Shown: positions 22,339-29,606 of the stretch, piece after piece
Layout: the number at the start of each line of letters is the position of its first letter
Numbering within the stretch: position 1 is the stretch's first letter
Assembly (NCBI GenBank): GCA_003695675.1
Contig: RFIA01000243.1
Location: 1-34,250, forward strand
Length of the DNA: 34,250 nt
Source: Chloroflexota bacterium
GTDB lineage: Bacteria; Chloroflexota; Anaerolineae; Aggregatilineales; Phototrophicaceae
Direction of reading: 5' to 3'
Notes under the pieces: generated by a model
The model's database searches: none
Told to the model about the DNA's origin: nothing
Seen by the model: the letters and a program-made list of their open reading frames with translations, nothing else
Made by a program: the position numbers and the translations under genes

Positions 22339-23355
22339 ATGTCGCTTGCCGAAGGGATTCGCGCTGTTGTTCGCCAACCGGGTGCGATTGAACTCGAAGC
22401 GTTCGATGTGCCTACACCAAAACCGGATGAGGTTTTGCTGCGAACACGAACCACGCTTATCAGTCCCGGTACAGAGCGTGCATTTTTTCTCGCTATGTCG
22501 AATACATCTGCGTCCTACCCGTTGTATCCGGGTTATAGTCAGATTGGCGACATTATCGCGGTTGGCGAGGCGGTTGACGATTGGCGGGTTGGCGACCGCG
22601 TGGCTTCAATAGGCAATCATGCGTCACATGTTGTCATCTCTGCAAAGTTATGCCATCGTGTGCCGGATGTCTTGACCGATGAGCAAGCGGTGTTTTTCAA
22701 TCTGATTGCGATTGCCATGCAAGCGATTCACAAAGCGCGGATTGAACTCGGTGAATCTGTGATTGTATTAGGGGCAGGGCTAATCGGACTTTTCGCGATG
22801 CAACTTGCGAAGCTCAGTGGTGGGTTGCCGGTCATTGCGGTCGATCAACATGCGCGAAGATTAGATATTGCGACCCAACTTGGGGCTGATGGCGCATTTG
22901 TCGAGGATGACCGTGCGTTGTCGCTAATTCGTGCATATACGGGTAGAGAAGGCGCTGCTGTTGTGATTGAAGCGACAGGTGTGCCCGATGTTGTCAATCG
23001 GGCGCTGCATCTGGCGGGGCGACGTGGACGGGTGCTTTTGCTGGGCAGCACGCGCGGCCTGACTGAATCTGTCAATTTTTATCGCGATGTGCATCGCAAG
23101 GGAATCAGCATCATTGGCGCACATGAGACGACACGCCCGACGCACGATACCGCGCCGGGTTGGTGGACTCAATACGATGAACATCGGGTCGCGCTCAATT
23201 TATTGGCGGCAAATCGCTTGTATGTTGATTCGCTTGTGACCCACCGCTTTCATCACGCGGTTTTTCTGGATGCTTATGAATTGCTTAGGAATTGGGATGG
23301 CAATGCGTTGGGTATGGTGATTGACTGGGGCAGGATGGGTGATGATGAAAGGTAG
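22339..23355 (+). CDS. MDR-superfamily (alcohol/sugar dehydrogenase-like) oxidoreductase
   Basis: This protein of about 338 residues has the medium-chain dehydrogenase layout: N-terminal GroES-like domain, then a Rossmann domain with VIVLGAGLIGLFAMQLAK (about 136-153) and VIAVDQHARR. The usual catalytic zinc Cys site is replaced by SPGTE, as in BchC-like and several sugar-dehydrogenase members, and no four-Cys structural zinc loop is visible. It probably oxidises or reduces a sugar-derived alcohol with NAD(P). ATG 22339, 7 bp after the permease stop, is preferred over TTG 22333. Its end overlaps the kinase gene by 11-14 bases, indicating coupling. Substrate unknown. Confidence 0.8.
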   Translation: MSLAEGIRAVVRQPGAIELEAFDVPTPKPDEVLLRTRTTLISPGTERAFFLAMSNTSASYPLYPGYSQIGDIIAVGEAVDDWRVGDRVASIGNHASHVVISAKLCHRVPDVLTDEQAVFFNLIAIAMQAIHKARIELGESVIVLGAGLIGLFAMQLAKLSGGLPVIAVDQHARRLDIATQLGADGAFVEDDRALSLIRAYTGREGAAVVIEATGVPDVVNRALHLAGRRGRVLLLGSTRGLTESVNFYRDVHRKGISIIGAHETTRPTHDTAPGWWTQYDEHRVALNLLAANRLYVDSLVTHRFHHAVFLDAYELLRNWDGNALGMVIDWGRMGDDER

Positions 23356-24562
23356 GCTTGCTGTCGTGCAATCTGGCGGGCCGACTCCGGTCATCAATGC
23401 GAGTCTTGTCGGAATAATTCATGAAGCGCAACAACATGACTGCTTCGACAAAATTTATGGCTTGATCCATGGTATTGAGGGCGGCCTCAAGCGAGAGATG
23501 ATTGATCTTTCGTCGCTTACCGCGCGTCAGTTACAAACGCTTGCCAATACTCCGGCGGCTGCGTTGCGTTCGAGTCGGCACAAGATTTCGGATGACGACT
23601 ACGAAATTATTCTTGAGTGCTGTCGTGCGCATCATATCCATTACTTTGCATGTATCGGCGGTAACGGGTCGATGTATGTCTGCAATCGCCTCGCTGAGAT
23701 GGCACAAGCTGCGAATTATGAATTGCGCGTCGTGGGTGTGCCGAAGACGATTGACAACGATTTGCTCCATACCGACCATACACCGGGGTATGGCAGCGCC
23801 GCACGATTTCTCGCATTGGCTACACGCGACACAGGTCTTGATTTACGGGCAATGGCGACTTTTGATGATGTCACGATTCTAGAAGCGCTGGGACGCAATG
23901 CGGGATGGCTTGCGGCAGCGACCGCTTTGGCTGTTCAACACGATGACGATGCCCCCCATCTGATTTATGTGCCGGAGGTTGCGTTTGATGAGCGGCGTTT
24001 TTTGAACGATGTCGTAGCCGTGCATGAACGTCTCGGTTATGTCTTTGTCGTCGTTAGTGAGGGCTTGCGCGACGCTGAAGGACGCATGATCGGTCAACGT
24101 GAGTCCAATCATGCTGAGCATGTTGATACGTTAGGGCGTTCGATTTATTCTTTGAGTCAGGGTGTTGCGAGCTATCTTGCCGAGCTTGTGCGCGAACAGT
24201 TGGGTTTGCAAGCGCGGACGCTGCGCCCGGGATTGATTGGACGCGCAATGAGTGCTGCTGTATCGTCGGTTGACCGCGTTGAAGCCCGGCGTGTTGGCGA
24301 GGCGGCGACAACGTATTTAGCTGATGGTGGTAGCGGCGAGATGATAACGCTTGAGCGTATATCGCAACAGCCCTATCATTGTGACACGGGAACGATTGAA
24401 TTGAGCGTTGTCTCTGGCGGCGAGAAGATGTTACCACGCGAATATATCAACAACGCAGGTAATATGATGACTGCTGCGTTTATAGATTATGTGCGCCCTT
24501 TGATTGGGGAATTACCACCTGTCTTTCGCTTTGATGCCGATAAAAATCATTTTGATGGATGA
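23342..24562 (+). CDS. Phosphofructokinase-superfamily (PfkA/Pfp) sugar kinase
   Basis: This protein of about 406 residues has the PFK core: GGPTPVIN (12-19), GGNGS (106-110) and PKTIDND (134-140; catalytic Asp138), then GYGSAARF and GRNAGWLA. At the two donor-specificity positions it has Gly (GGNGS, as in ATP enzymes) and Lys (PKTIDND, as in PPi enzymes), so the phosphoryl donor is uncertain. The position between isomerase, dehydrogenase and aldolase suggests that it phosphorylates C1 of a ketose made by the isomerase. An enzyme built to hold a 6-phosphate could accept a 6-sulfonate. ATG 23342 or 23345 lies within the end of the dehydrogenase gene. Confidence 0.85.
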   Translation: MMKGRLAVVQSGGPTPVINASLVGIIHEAQQHDCFDKIYGLIHGIEGGLKREMIDLSSLTARQLQTLANTPAAALRSSRHKISDDDYEIILECCRAHHIHYFACIGGNGSMYVCNRLAEMAQAANYELRVVGVPKTIDNDLLHTDHTPGYGSAARFLALATRDTGLDLRAMATFDDVTILEALGRNAGWLAAATALAVQHDDDAPHLIYVPEVAFDERRFLNDVVAVHERLGYVFVVVSEGLRDAEGRMIGQRESNHAEHVDTLGRSIYSLSQGVASYLAELVREQLGLQARTLRPGLIGRAMSAAVSSVDRVEARRVGEAATTYLADGGSGEMITLERISQQPYHCDTGTIELSVVSGGEKMLPREYINNAGNMMTAAFIDYVRPLIGELPPVFRFDADKNHFDG

Positions 24563-24583
24563 TTGCTTTCAGAGAGGTGATAG

Positions 24584-25645
24584 ATGGTCGATTATGCCGT
24601 GACCAATTATCGATTCGATTTGAAGACGTTTTTCCCGGATTACATATTTGAGCGAATAACACAGATTCGTGTTGATGCGCCGGAGGTTGTCGAGCAGCAA
24701 GCAGATGAACGTAAGCGGCGCACGAATATTGCTGGCGAGGATGGCAAACTCACGATACTCGCTGCTGACCACCCGGCGCGTGGTGTGACGAATATCGGTA
24801 ACGATCCGTTCATCATGGGCGACCGACAACAATATCTCGGTCGTATTCTGCGGGTACTCACGGCGACAGAATTTGATGGTTTCATGAGTACGCCCGATAT
24901 GATTGAAGATTTGATGATTGTTGACTATCTCGTCAAAGAAGGTGGCGGACAATCATTTCTCGATGATAAGGTGCTCATCGGGTGTATGCAGCGTGGCGGT
25001 GTTGCCGGTGTCGTCGGTGAGATTGATGACCGTTTCACCGCTTATTCTGCCGATTCAATCAATTATTTTCGTTTGGATGGCGGCAAGATGTTGCTGCGTT
25101 TTGTGCCTGATGATGAGCGAACTTTGAGCACGATTGATTATTGTTCACAAGCTATCTCCGATTTGAATGCGTATGACTTGCCGTCGTTTGTCGAACCACT
25201 GCGGATGGACTTCGTTGATGGCCAGTGGGTGATGAAAAACACGGCGGATGAACTGGTCAAACTCGTCGGTGTGTTGGCTGGACTCGGCGATTCGTCGCGC
25301 TATACATGGCTGAAGCTGCCGTATTGCGAAGACTTCCATCGCGTCACAATGGCGACGACGTTGCCGATTATCATGCTCGGTGGGCCATCGCGTGAAGATC
25401 CGCGTATGACCTATCAAGAATTTGCTGATGGGATGGCGACTCGTTCGAATGTGCGCGGTGTGATGGTCGGTCGCAATGTGACTTTTCCCGGTGCGGATGA
25501 CCCGGCGGCCGTCGCCTACGCGATTAACGCAATTGTTCACAATGGTGCATCGGCAGACGAGGCGATTGAACTCACCATGAATTATCGCGATACCGCGATG
25601 GATGCTTTAACACGTTATATTGATGAGGTCGCGAATGCGGGGTAA
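24584..25645 (+). CDS. Class I aldolase of the Cgl0159 type
   Basis: This 353-residue (beta/alpha)8 protein is recognisable by ILAADHPARG (58-67), MSTPDMIEDL (101-110), IGCMQRGG (132-139), GGKMLLRF (166-173) and YTWLKLPYC (240-248). This pattern is that of the Cgl0159 family near inositol-type clusters, distantly related to LacD/FbaB/DeoC class I aldolases. K244 (and less likely K168) could be the Schiff-base lysine. It directly follows the kinase by 21 bp with a strong AGAGAGG ribosome site, so it probably cleaves the kinase product to DHAP and an aldehyde. Substrate inferred from context only. Confidence 0.75.
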   Translation: MVDYAVTNYRFDLKTFFPDYIFERITQIRVDAPEVVEQQADERKRRTNIAGEDGKLTILAADHPARGVTNIGNDPFIMGDRQQYLGRILRVLTATEFDGFMSTPDMIEDLMIVDYLVKEGGGQSFLDDKVLIGCMQRGGVAGVVGEIDDRFTAYSADSINYFRLDGGKMLLRFVPDDERTLSTIDYCSQAISDLNAYDLPSFVEPLRMDFVDGQWVMKNTADELVKLVGVLAGLGDSSRYTWLKLPYCEDFHRVTMATTLPIIMLGGPSREDPRMTYQEFADGMATRSNVRGVMVGRNVTFPGADDPAAVAYAINAIVHNGASADEAIELTMNYRDTAMDALTRYIDEVANAG

Positions 25646-25654
25646 TCACCAACA

Positions 25655-27085
25655 ATGAAGAGACCACCGAAGATTGTCATGATTGGCGCGGGGAGCGCCA
25701 TTTTTGGGCTTGGGGCGCTGGCCCGTATTATTCAGTCGAAGCGTTTACAGGGTGCTGAACTGGCGCTGGTTGATATTCATGAAGCTGGCTTGCAGACGAT
25801 GCTCACGATTGCTGAGAAGATGAATGTCGCTTGGGATGCCGATATGTCGATTACAGGGTCTACTGAACGCCGCGACGTCTTATCGGGCGCGGATTTTGTG
25901 ATTGTGTCGATACAGGTTGGCCCGCGTGAAGAAGTGTGGGAAAAAGATTGGCAAATCCCATTGCGTCATGGAGTTCGGCAACCGTATGCTGAAAACGGCG
26001 GTCCCGGCGCTTTTGCTCACACGGCACGCAACCTCCCGGTTGTCCTCGATATTGCTCGCGATATGGAACAGCTTTGCCCGAATGCGTGGTATCTCAATCT
26101 GACGAATCCCCTCATCCGTTTGACGTATGCTGTCCATAAATACACAAATATCAAGGTGCTTGGTTTGTGTCATCAGTTGTTATGGGGATATGCGATGGCC
26201 GCTACGATTCTGGCCGACCGGTGGGGCATCCCTCTGCCGGAGCATTTTCACGTCCATACGGATGCCGACAATATGCCGAACTTCATTCCGGTGGCGATGG
26301 CAGGCTTAGAACATCTCGACATTAAAGCGGCGGGCATCAATCATTTTTCATGGGTTTATGATATTCGTGACAAACACACCGGCGAGGATTTGTATCCATT
26401 GTTGCGTGAACGTTGGTTGTGCGACGCTTCTTATCGGGCCTTTGAGCCGTTGACTCGCGAGATGTTTGAGATTTTTGGCATGATGCCAACGGCGGGCGAC
26501 AGCCATGCCTGCGAATATTTGTCGTATGTCCATGACCCGGTGACTAAGCCTTGGGAGAAATATGATCTCAAATTGCAGAGTTGGGACGGCAATCGGCGGC
26601 GACGGGCTGAGCGTTGGGAAGTTGCCCGTCGTATTGCAAGTGGTGCGATGTCGGTTGAGGAATTACGCGATTTGTCCCGCTTTGCAATTCTCGATGAGCC
26701 GGTGCCGGAAATCATTGAAGCGATAGTATTCAATGACAATTATTACAATCATCAATTGAATATTCCAAATAACGGCGGTTTGATTCCCAATTTGCCGAAA
26801 GATGCAATTGTCGAAGTGCCCGGCGTCATATCAAGTGCGGGGGTGCAGGGATTAGGTTTCCCCGCGTTGCCCGATGCGATTGCTGAATTGTGTCGACGAG
26901 AATTGATGCGGAGCGCGTTGGTAGTTGATGCGGCCATATCAGGCGACAAAGGTCTCGCATTGCAGGCGCTTTTGCTCGACCCAATGATTACGGATATTGA
27001 TACCGCGCGGGCAATTTTGGATGACTTTCTCGTGGAGTTTGCTGATTATTTGCCGCAATTCAGAGGTGAAAAAATCTTGGTATGA
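25655..27085 (+). CDS. Glycoside hydrolase family 4 (NAD- and metal-dependent)
   Basis: This 476-residue protein has an N-terminal NAD site (IGAGSAIFG, 10-18), LNLTNP (147-152), the metal Cys-His pair GLCHQ (C172-H173) and GINHFSW (H230). GH4 enzymes cleave glycosides by transient C3 oxidation and elimination, needing NAD and Mn. CHQ instead of CN.P argues against a 6-phospho-glycosidase and for a non-phosphorylated substrate (alpha-galactoside, glucoside or uronide type). It has no signal peptide, so it works on an imported glycoside. The ribosome site is weak. Its stop overlaps the next start (ATGA). Confidence 0.92.
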   Translation: MKRPPKIVMIGAGSAIFGLGALARIIQSKRLQGAELALVDIHEAGLQTMLTIAEKMNVAWDADMSITGSTERRDVLSGADFVIVSIQVGPREEVWEKDWQIPLRHGVRQPYAENGGPGAFAHTARNLPVVLDIARDMEQLCPNAWYLNLTNPLIRLTYAVHKYTNIKVLGLCHQLLWGYAMAATILADRWGIPLPEHFHVHTDADNMPNFIPVAMAGLEHLDIKAAGINHFSWVYDIRDKHTGEDLYPLLRERWLCDASYRAFEPLTREMFEIFGMMPTAGDSHACEYLSYVHDPVTKPWEKYDLKLQSWDGNRRRRAERWEVARRIASGAMSVEELRDLSRFAILDEPVPEIIEAIVFNDNYYNHQLNIPNNGGLIPNLPKDAIVEVPGVISSAGVQGLGFPALPDAIAELCRRELMRSALVVDAAISGDKGLALQALLLDPMITDIDTARAILDDFLVEFADYLPQFRGEKILV

Positions 27086-28032
27086 AGATCGTTATTTTTG
27101 GAAGCGGCGGTGTGGGCGGTTACTTTGGTGGTCAACTGGCGCGTGCGGGTGAAGATGTCACGTTTGTGGCGCGGGGCACTCATTTGCAAGCGATGCTTGA
27201 AACGGGGCTTCGTGTCCACAGCGACTTAGGTAATTTCACAATCAAGCCCGTACAGGCCACTGATGATACCGAAACGATTGGCGAAGTTGATGTCGTGTTC
27301 TTAGCTGTCAAAGGCTGGCAAGTTCGCGAATCGATTCAGGCGCTGTCGCCATTGATTGGTGAGCAAACGATGATTGTGCCTTTGCTCAATGGGGTTGAAG
27401 CGCCGGGTCAACTCGTTGATGCTTTCGGCACAACTCATGTTCTTGGCGGATTTTGCCGGGTGTTGAGTCACATTGCTGAGCCGGGTCTGATTTCGCAGTC
27501 CGGTTTACATCCATCGGTGACATTTGGCGAACTTGATAATCGGCGCAGCGAGCGCGTCGAAAAACTTCGAGCGATTTTGGAGAATGCTGGTATCAACGTC
27601 ACTGTGCCTGATGATATTCAAAGCGCGATGTGGCAAAAGTTTGTCTTCATCGCAACGATAAGTGGAGTCGGTGCGGTGACGCGCTTACCTGCGGGTATTA
27701 TTCGTCGATTGCCACAGACTCGTGCGATGTTGCGGCAAGCCGCTGAGGAAGTCACGGCGGTCGGGCGGGCGCATGGCATTTCGTTACCGGAAACGATGAT
27801 TGACGACGCACTCGCCGTCATCGACCGGATGCCGCCAGACGGATTGGCGTCGATGCAACGGGCAATACTTGAGGGCCGCCCATCGGAGCTTGAGAGTCAA
27901 AATGGTGCTGTGGTTCGGCTGGCAAGAGAAGTTGGTGTTGCTGTGCCACTGCATGAATTTATTTATGCGAGTTTGTTGCCCCAAGAGTTGACAGCCCGTG
28001 GCGAGATTGATTTTACTCTACAAGGAGTTTGA
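27082..28032 (+). CDS. PanE/ApbA-like 2-oxoacid reductase
   Basis: This 316-residue protein of the 2-dehydropantoate 2-reductase family has NADP-binding GSGGVGGYFG (7-16), PLLNGVEA (about 107-114) and the catalytic-Lys segment SAMWQKFVF (about 182-190). It starts in an ATGA overlap with the GH4 gene and ends 2 bp before the dehydratase small subunit, so a catabolic role is more likely than pantothenate synthesis. It probably interconverts a 2-oxoacid and a 2-hydroxyacid that feeds the dehydratase or racemase. The substrate is inferred. Confidence 0.8.
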   Translation: MKIVIFGSGGVGGYFGGQLARAGEDVTFVARGTHLQAMLETGLRVHSDLGNFTIKPVQATDDTETIGEVDVVFLAVKGWQVRESIQALSPLIGEQTMIVPLLNGVEAPGQLVDAFGTTHVLGGFCRVLSHIAEPGLISQSGLHPSVTFGELDNRRSERVEKLRAILENAGINVTVPDDIQSAMWQKFVFIATISGVGAVTRLPAGIIRRLPQTRAMLRQAAEEVTAVGRAHGISLPETMIDDALAVIDRMPPDGLASMQRAILEGRPSELESQNGAVVRLAREVGVAVPLHEFIYASLLPQELTARGEIDFTLQGV

Positions 28033-28034
28033 CT

Positions 28035-28337
28035 ATGAAAAAAGTCTTTGTGATCGAAAAGGAAGATAATGTTGGGACTGCTGTTCGCGAACCGATAAAA
28101 CGTGGCGAAGAAGTTGGGACAGATGGTCGTGTGACGGATGTTGTTGTCACCGCGTTGGACGATATTGCTTATGGTCATAAGATTGCTCTACGCGATATTG
28201 CCAAAGGCGAGACGGTTATCAAATATGCGTTGAGTATCGGCACGGCGACGCAAGACATCAAAGCTGGGCAACATGTGCATATTCATAATGTTGAGAGTAA
28301 TCGTGGGCGCGGCGATAAAGTTGCCGCAGGCAATTAA
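28035..28337 (+). CDS. UxaA/SuyA-type dehydratase small subunit (SAF domain)
   Basis: This 100-residue SAF-domain protein has YGHKIAL, GETVIKY, GQHVHIHNVES and RGRGD. Small separate SAF subunits occur with UxaA/GarD/SuyB-type large subunits, as in sulfolactate sulfo-lyase (SuyA) and split altronate/galactarate dehydratases. E. coli UxaA has the two parts fused. ATG 28035 is chosen for its AAGGAG 7 bases upstream; TTG 28029 is in frame but inferior. The large subunit follows after 22 bp. The specific reaction (loss of water or of sulfite) cannot be told from this subunit. Confidence 0.85.
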   Translation: MKKVFVIEKEDNVGTAVREPIKRGEEVGTDGRVTDVVVTALDDIAYGHKIALRDIAKGETVIKYALSIGTATQDIKAGQHVHIHNVESNRGRGDKVAAGN

Positions 28338-28359
28338 TCAATAATAGGAGTAGGAAATA

Positions 28360-29532
28360 ATGACTGAATTTCTTGGCTATGTGCGGTCTGACGGCTCGGT
28401 TGGTGTACGCAATCATATTTTAATTTTGTCCGGCACGGTTTATGCCAATAAATTGTGTGAAAAAGTCGCGGATAATATTTATGGCGCGGTGGCGGTGACC
28501 CATCCGTTAGGACGCTGTCAGGTGCGACCCGACTTGCGTTTGACCCGACGTTTTCTGTCTGGCACAGGTCGCAATCCAAATGTTGGCGGTGTGGTCGTGA
28601 TTGACCACTTCCGCGAGGAGGGCTGTACGGCAGAGGACATCGCTGACGATATTAGCTCGACGGGGAAGCCTATTGCGACAGTTAATATCCGCAGTTCAGG
28701 TGGCTTGATTGCTGCCATGGAAAAGGCAATACGTTATGCGGCGGACATGACACGCGAACTCAGCGATTTGCGTCGCGAACCGGTTGCACTATCGAATTTG
28801 CTATTTGGCACAGAATGTGGCACATCGGATACGACATCGGGTTTGGCGAGCAACCCAGCGACGGGTATCGCTTCGGATATGATTATCGCTGAAGGTGGGC
28901 GGACTATTCTTGCGGAGTGTACGGAATGGATGGGATGCGAAGAATGGTTGACTGAACGCGCCATCAATGATGATGTTGCGCAACGGATTATCGCCGGTGT
29001 ACAGCACATGGAGCAACGTGCGCTTGCAAGCGGTGAAGACATTCGCGGTTCACAACCGACGGGTGACAATATGGTGGGGGGACTCACGACGATTGAAGAG
29101 AAATCGATGGGGGCTTGCAAGAAGGCTGGAAGCGCCCCGATTATCGACCATCTTGAAGTGGCGGAGGAGCCGACGAGTAAAGAACCGGGTCTATACGTGA
29201 TGTATGGGCCGGGTCATGGTGCGGAGTCAATTTCGAGTATGGCCGCAGCCGGTTGTCAGGTACTTGTATTTTCATCCGGCGGCGGGCATACTTCATCACA
29301 TCCGATTATGCCGACCATCAAGGTGACCGGCAATCGTGAGTCGTATGAATTGATGCGCGATACGGTTGATATTGATGTCAGTGGTGTGTTGCATGGCGAG
29401 ATGACTCTGGAAGAGGCGGGGCAGATTTTATTCGATGAAATTCTCGCTGTCTCGAATGGCCGTTTGACAAAATCCGAAGTGCTCAAAGATGACAACAGTT
29501 TTGCGATTCATCGTATGGGCATCAGCATTTAA
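28360..29532 (+). CDS. UxaA/GarD/SuyB-family dehydratase large subunit
   Basis: This 390-residue protein has GYVRSDGSVGVRNH (6-19), NPNVGGVVVI (about 74-83), FGTECGTSDTTSGLASNPATG and a C-terminal FSSGGGHTSSHPIMPTIKVTGN. These define the iron-dependent aldonate dehydratase / sulfo-lyase superfamily. Around the first conserved Cys it departs from UxaA: the usual HPNV...GLGCE segment is NPNVGG...DHFREEGC, and the preceding region reads HPLGRCQVRPD. The substrate pocket is therefore probably different. TAGGAGTAGG lies before the ATG. It works with the 100-residue subunit upstream. Confidence 0.82.
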   Translation: MTEFLGYVRSDGSVGVRNHILILSGTVYANKLCEKVADNIYGAVAVTHPLGRCQVRPDLRLTRRFLSGTGRNPNVGGVVVIDHFREEGCTAEDIADDISSTGKPIATVNIRSSGGLIAAMEKAIRYAADMTRELSDLRREPVALSNLLFGTECGTSDTTSGLASNPATGIASDMIIAEGGRTILAECTEWMGCEEWLTERAINDDVAQRIIAGVQHMEQRALASGEDIRGSQPTGDNMVGGLTTIEEKSMGACKKAGSAPIIDHLEVAEEPTSKEPGLYVMYGPGHGAESISSMAAAGCQVLVFSSGGGHTSSHPIMPTIKVTGNRESYELMRDTVDIDVSGVLHGEMTLEEAGQILFDEILAVSNGRLTKSEVLKDDNSFAIHRMGISI

Positions 29533-29562
29533 CAGATAGAAATCAGCACTACAGCAATCAGT

Positions 29563-29592
29563 AGAACGGGCAGCGTATGCCCGTTCTTGTTT
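29563..29592 (+). terminator. Terminator-like hairpin before the racemase gene
   Basis: AGAACGGGCA (29563-29572) and TGCCCGTTCT (29578-29587) are perfect 10-bp arms around a 5-nt loop, followed by TGTTT. The short, interrupted T-run suggests partial termination or a way to lower larA expression relative to upstream genes. Confidence 0.6.
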
Positions 29593-29606
29593 GGGAGACT
29601 TTGTAA

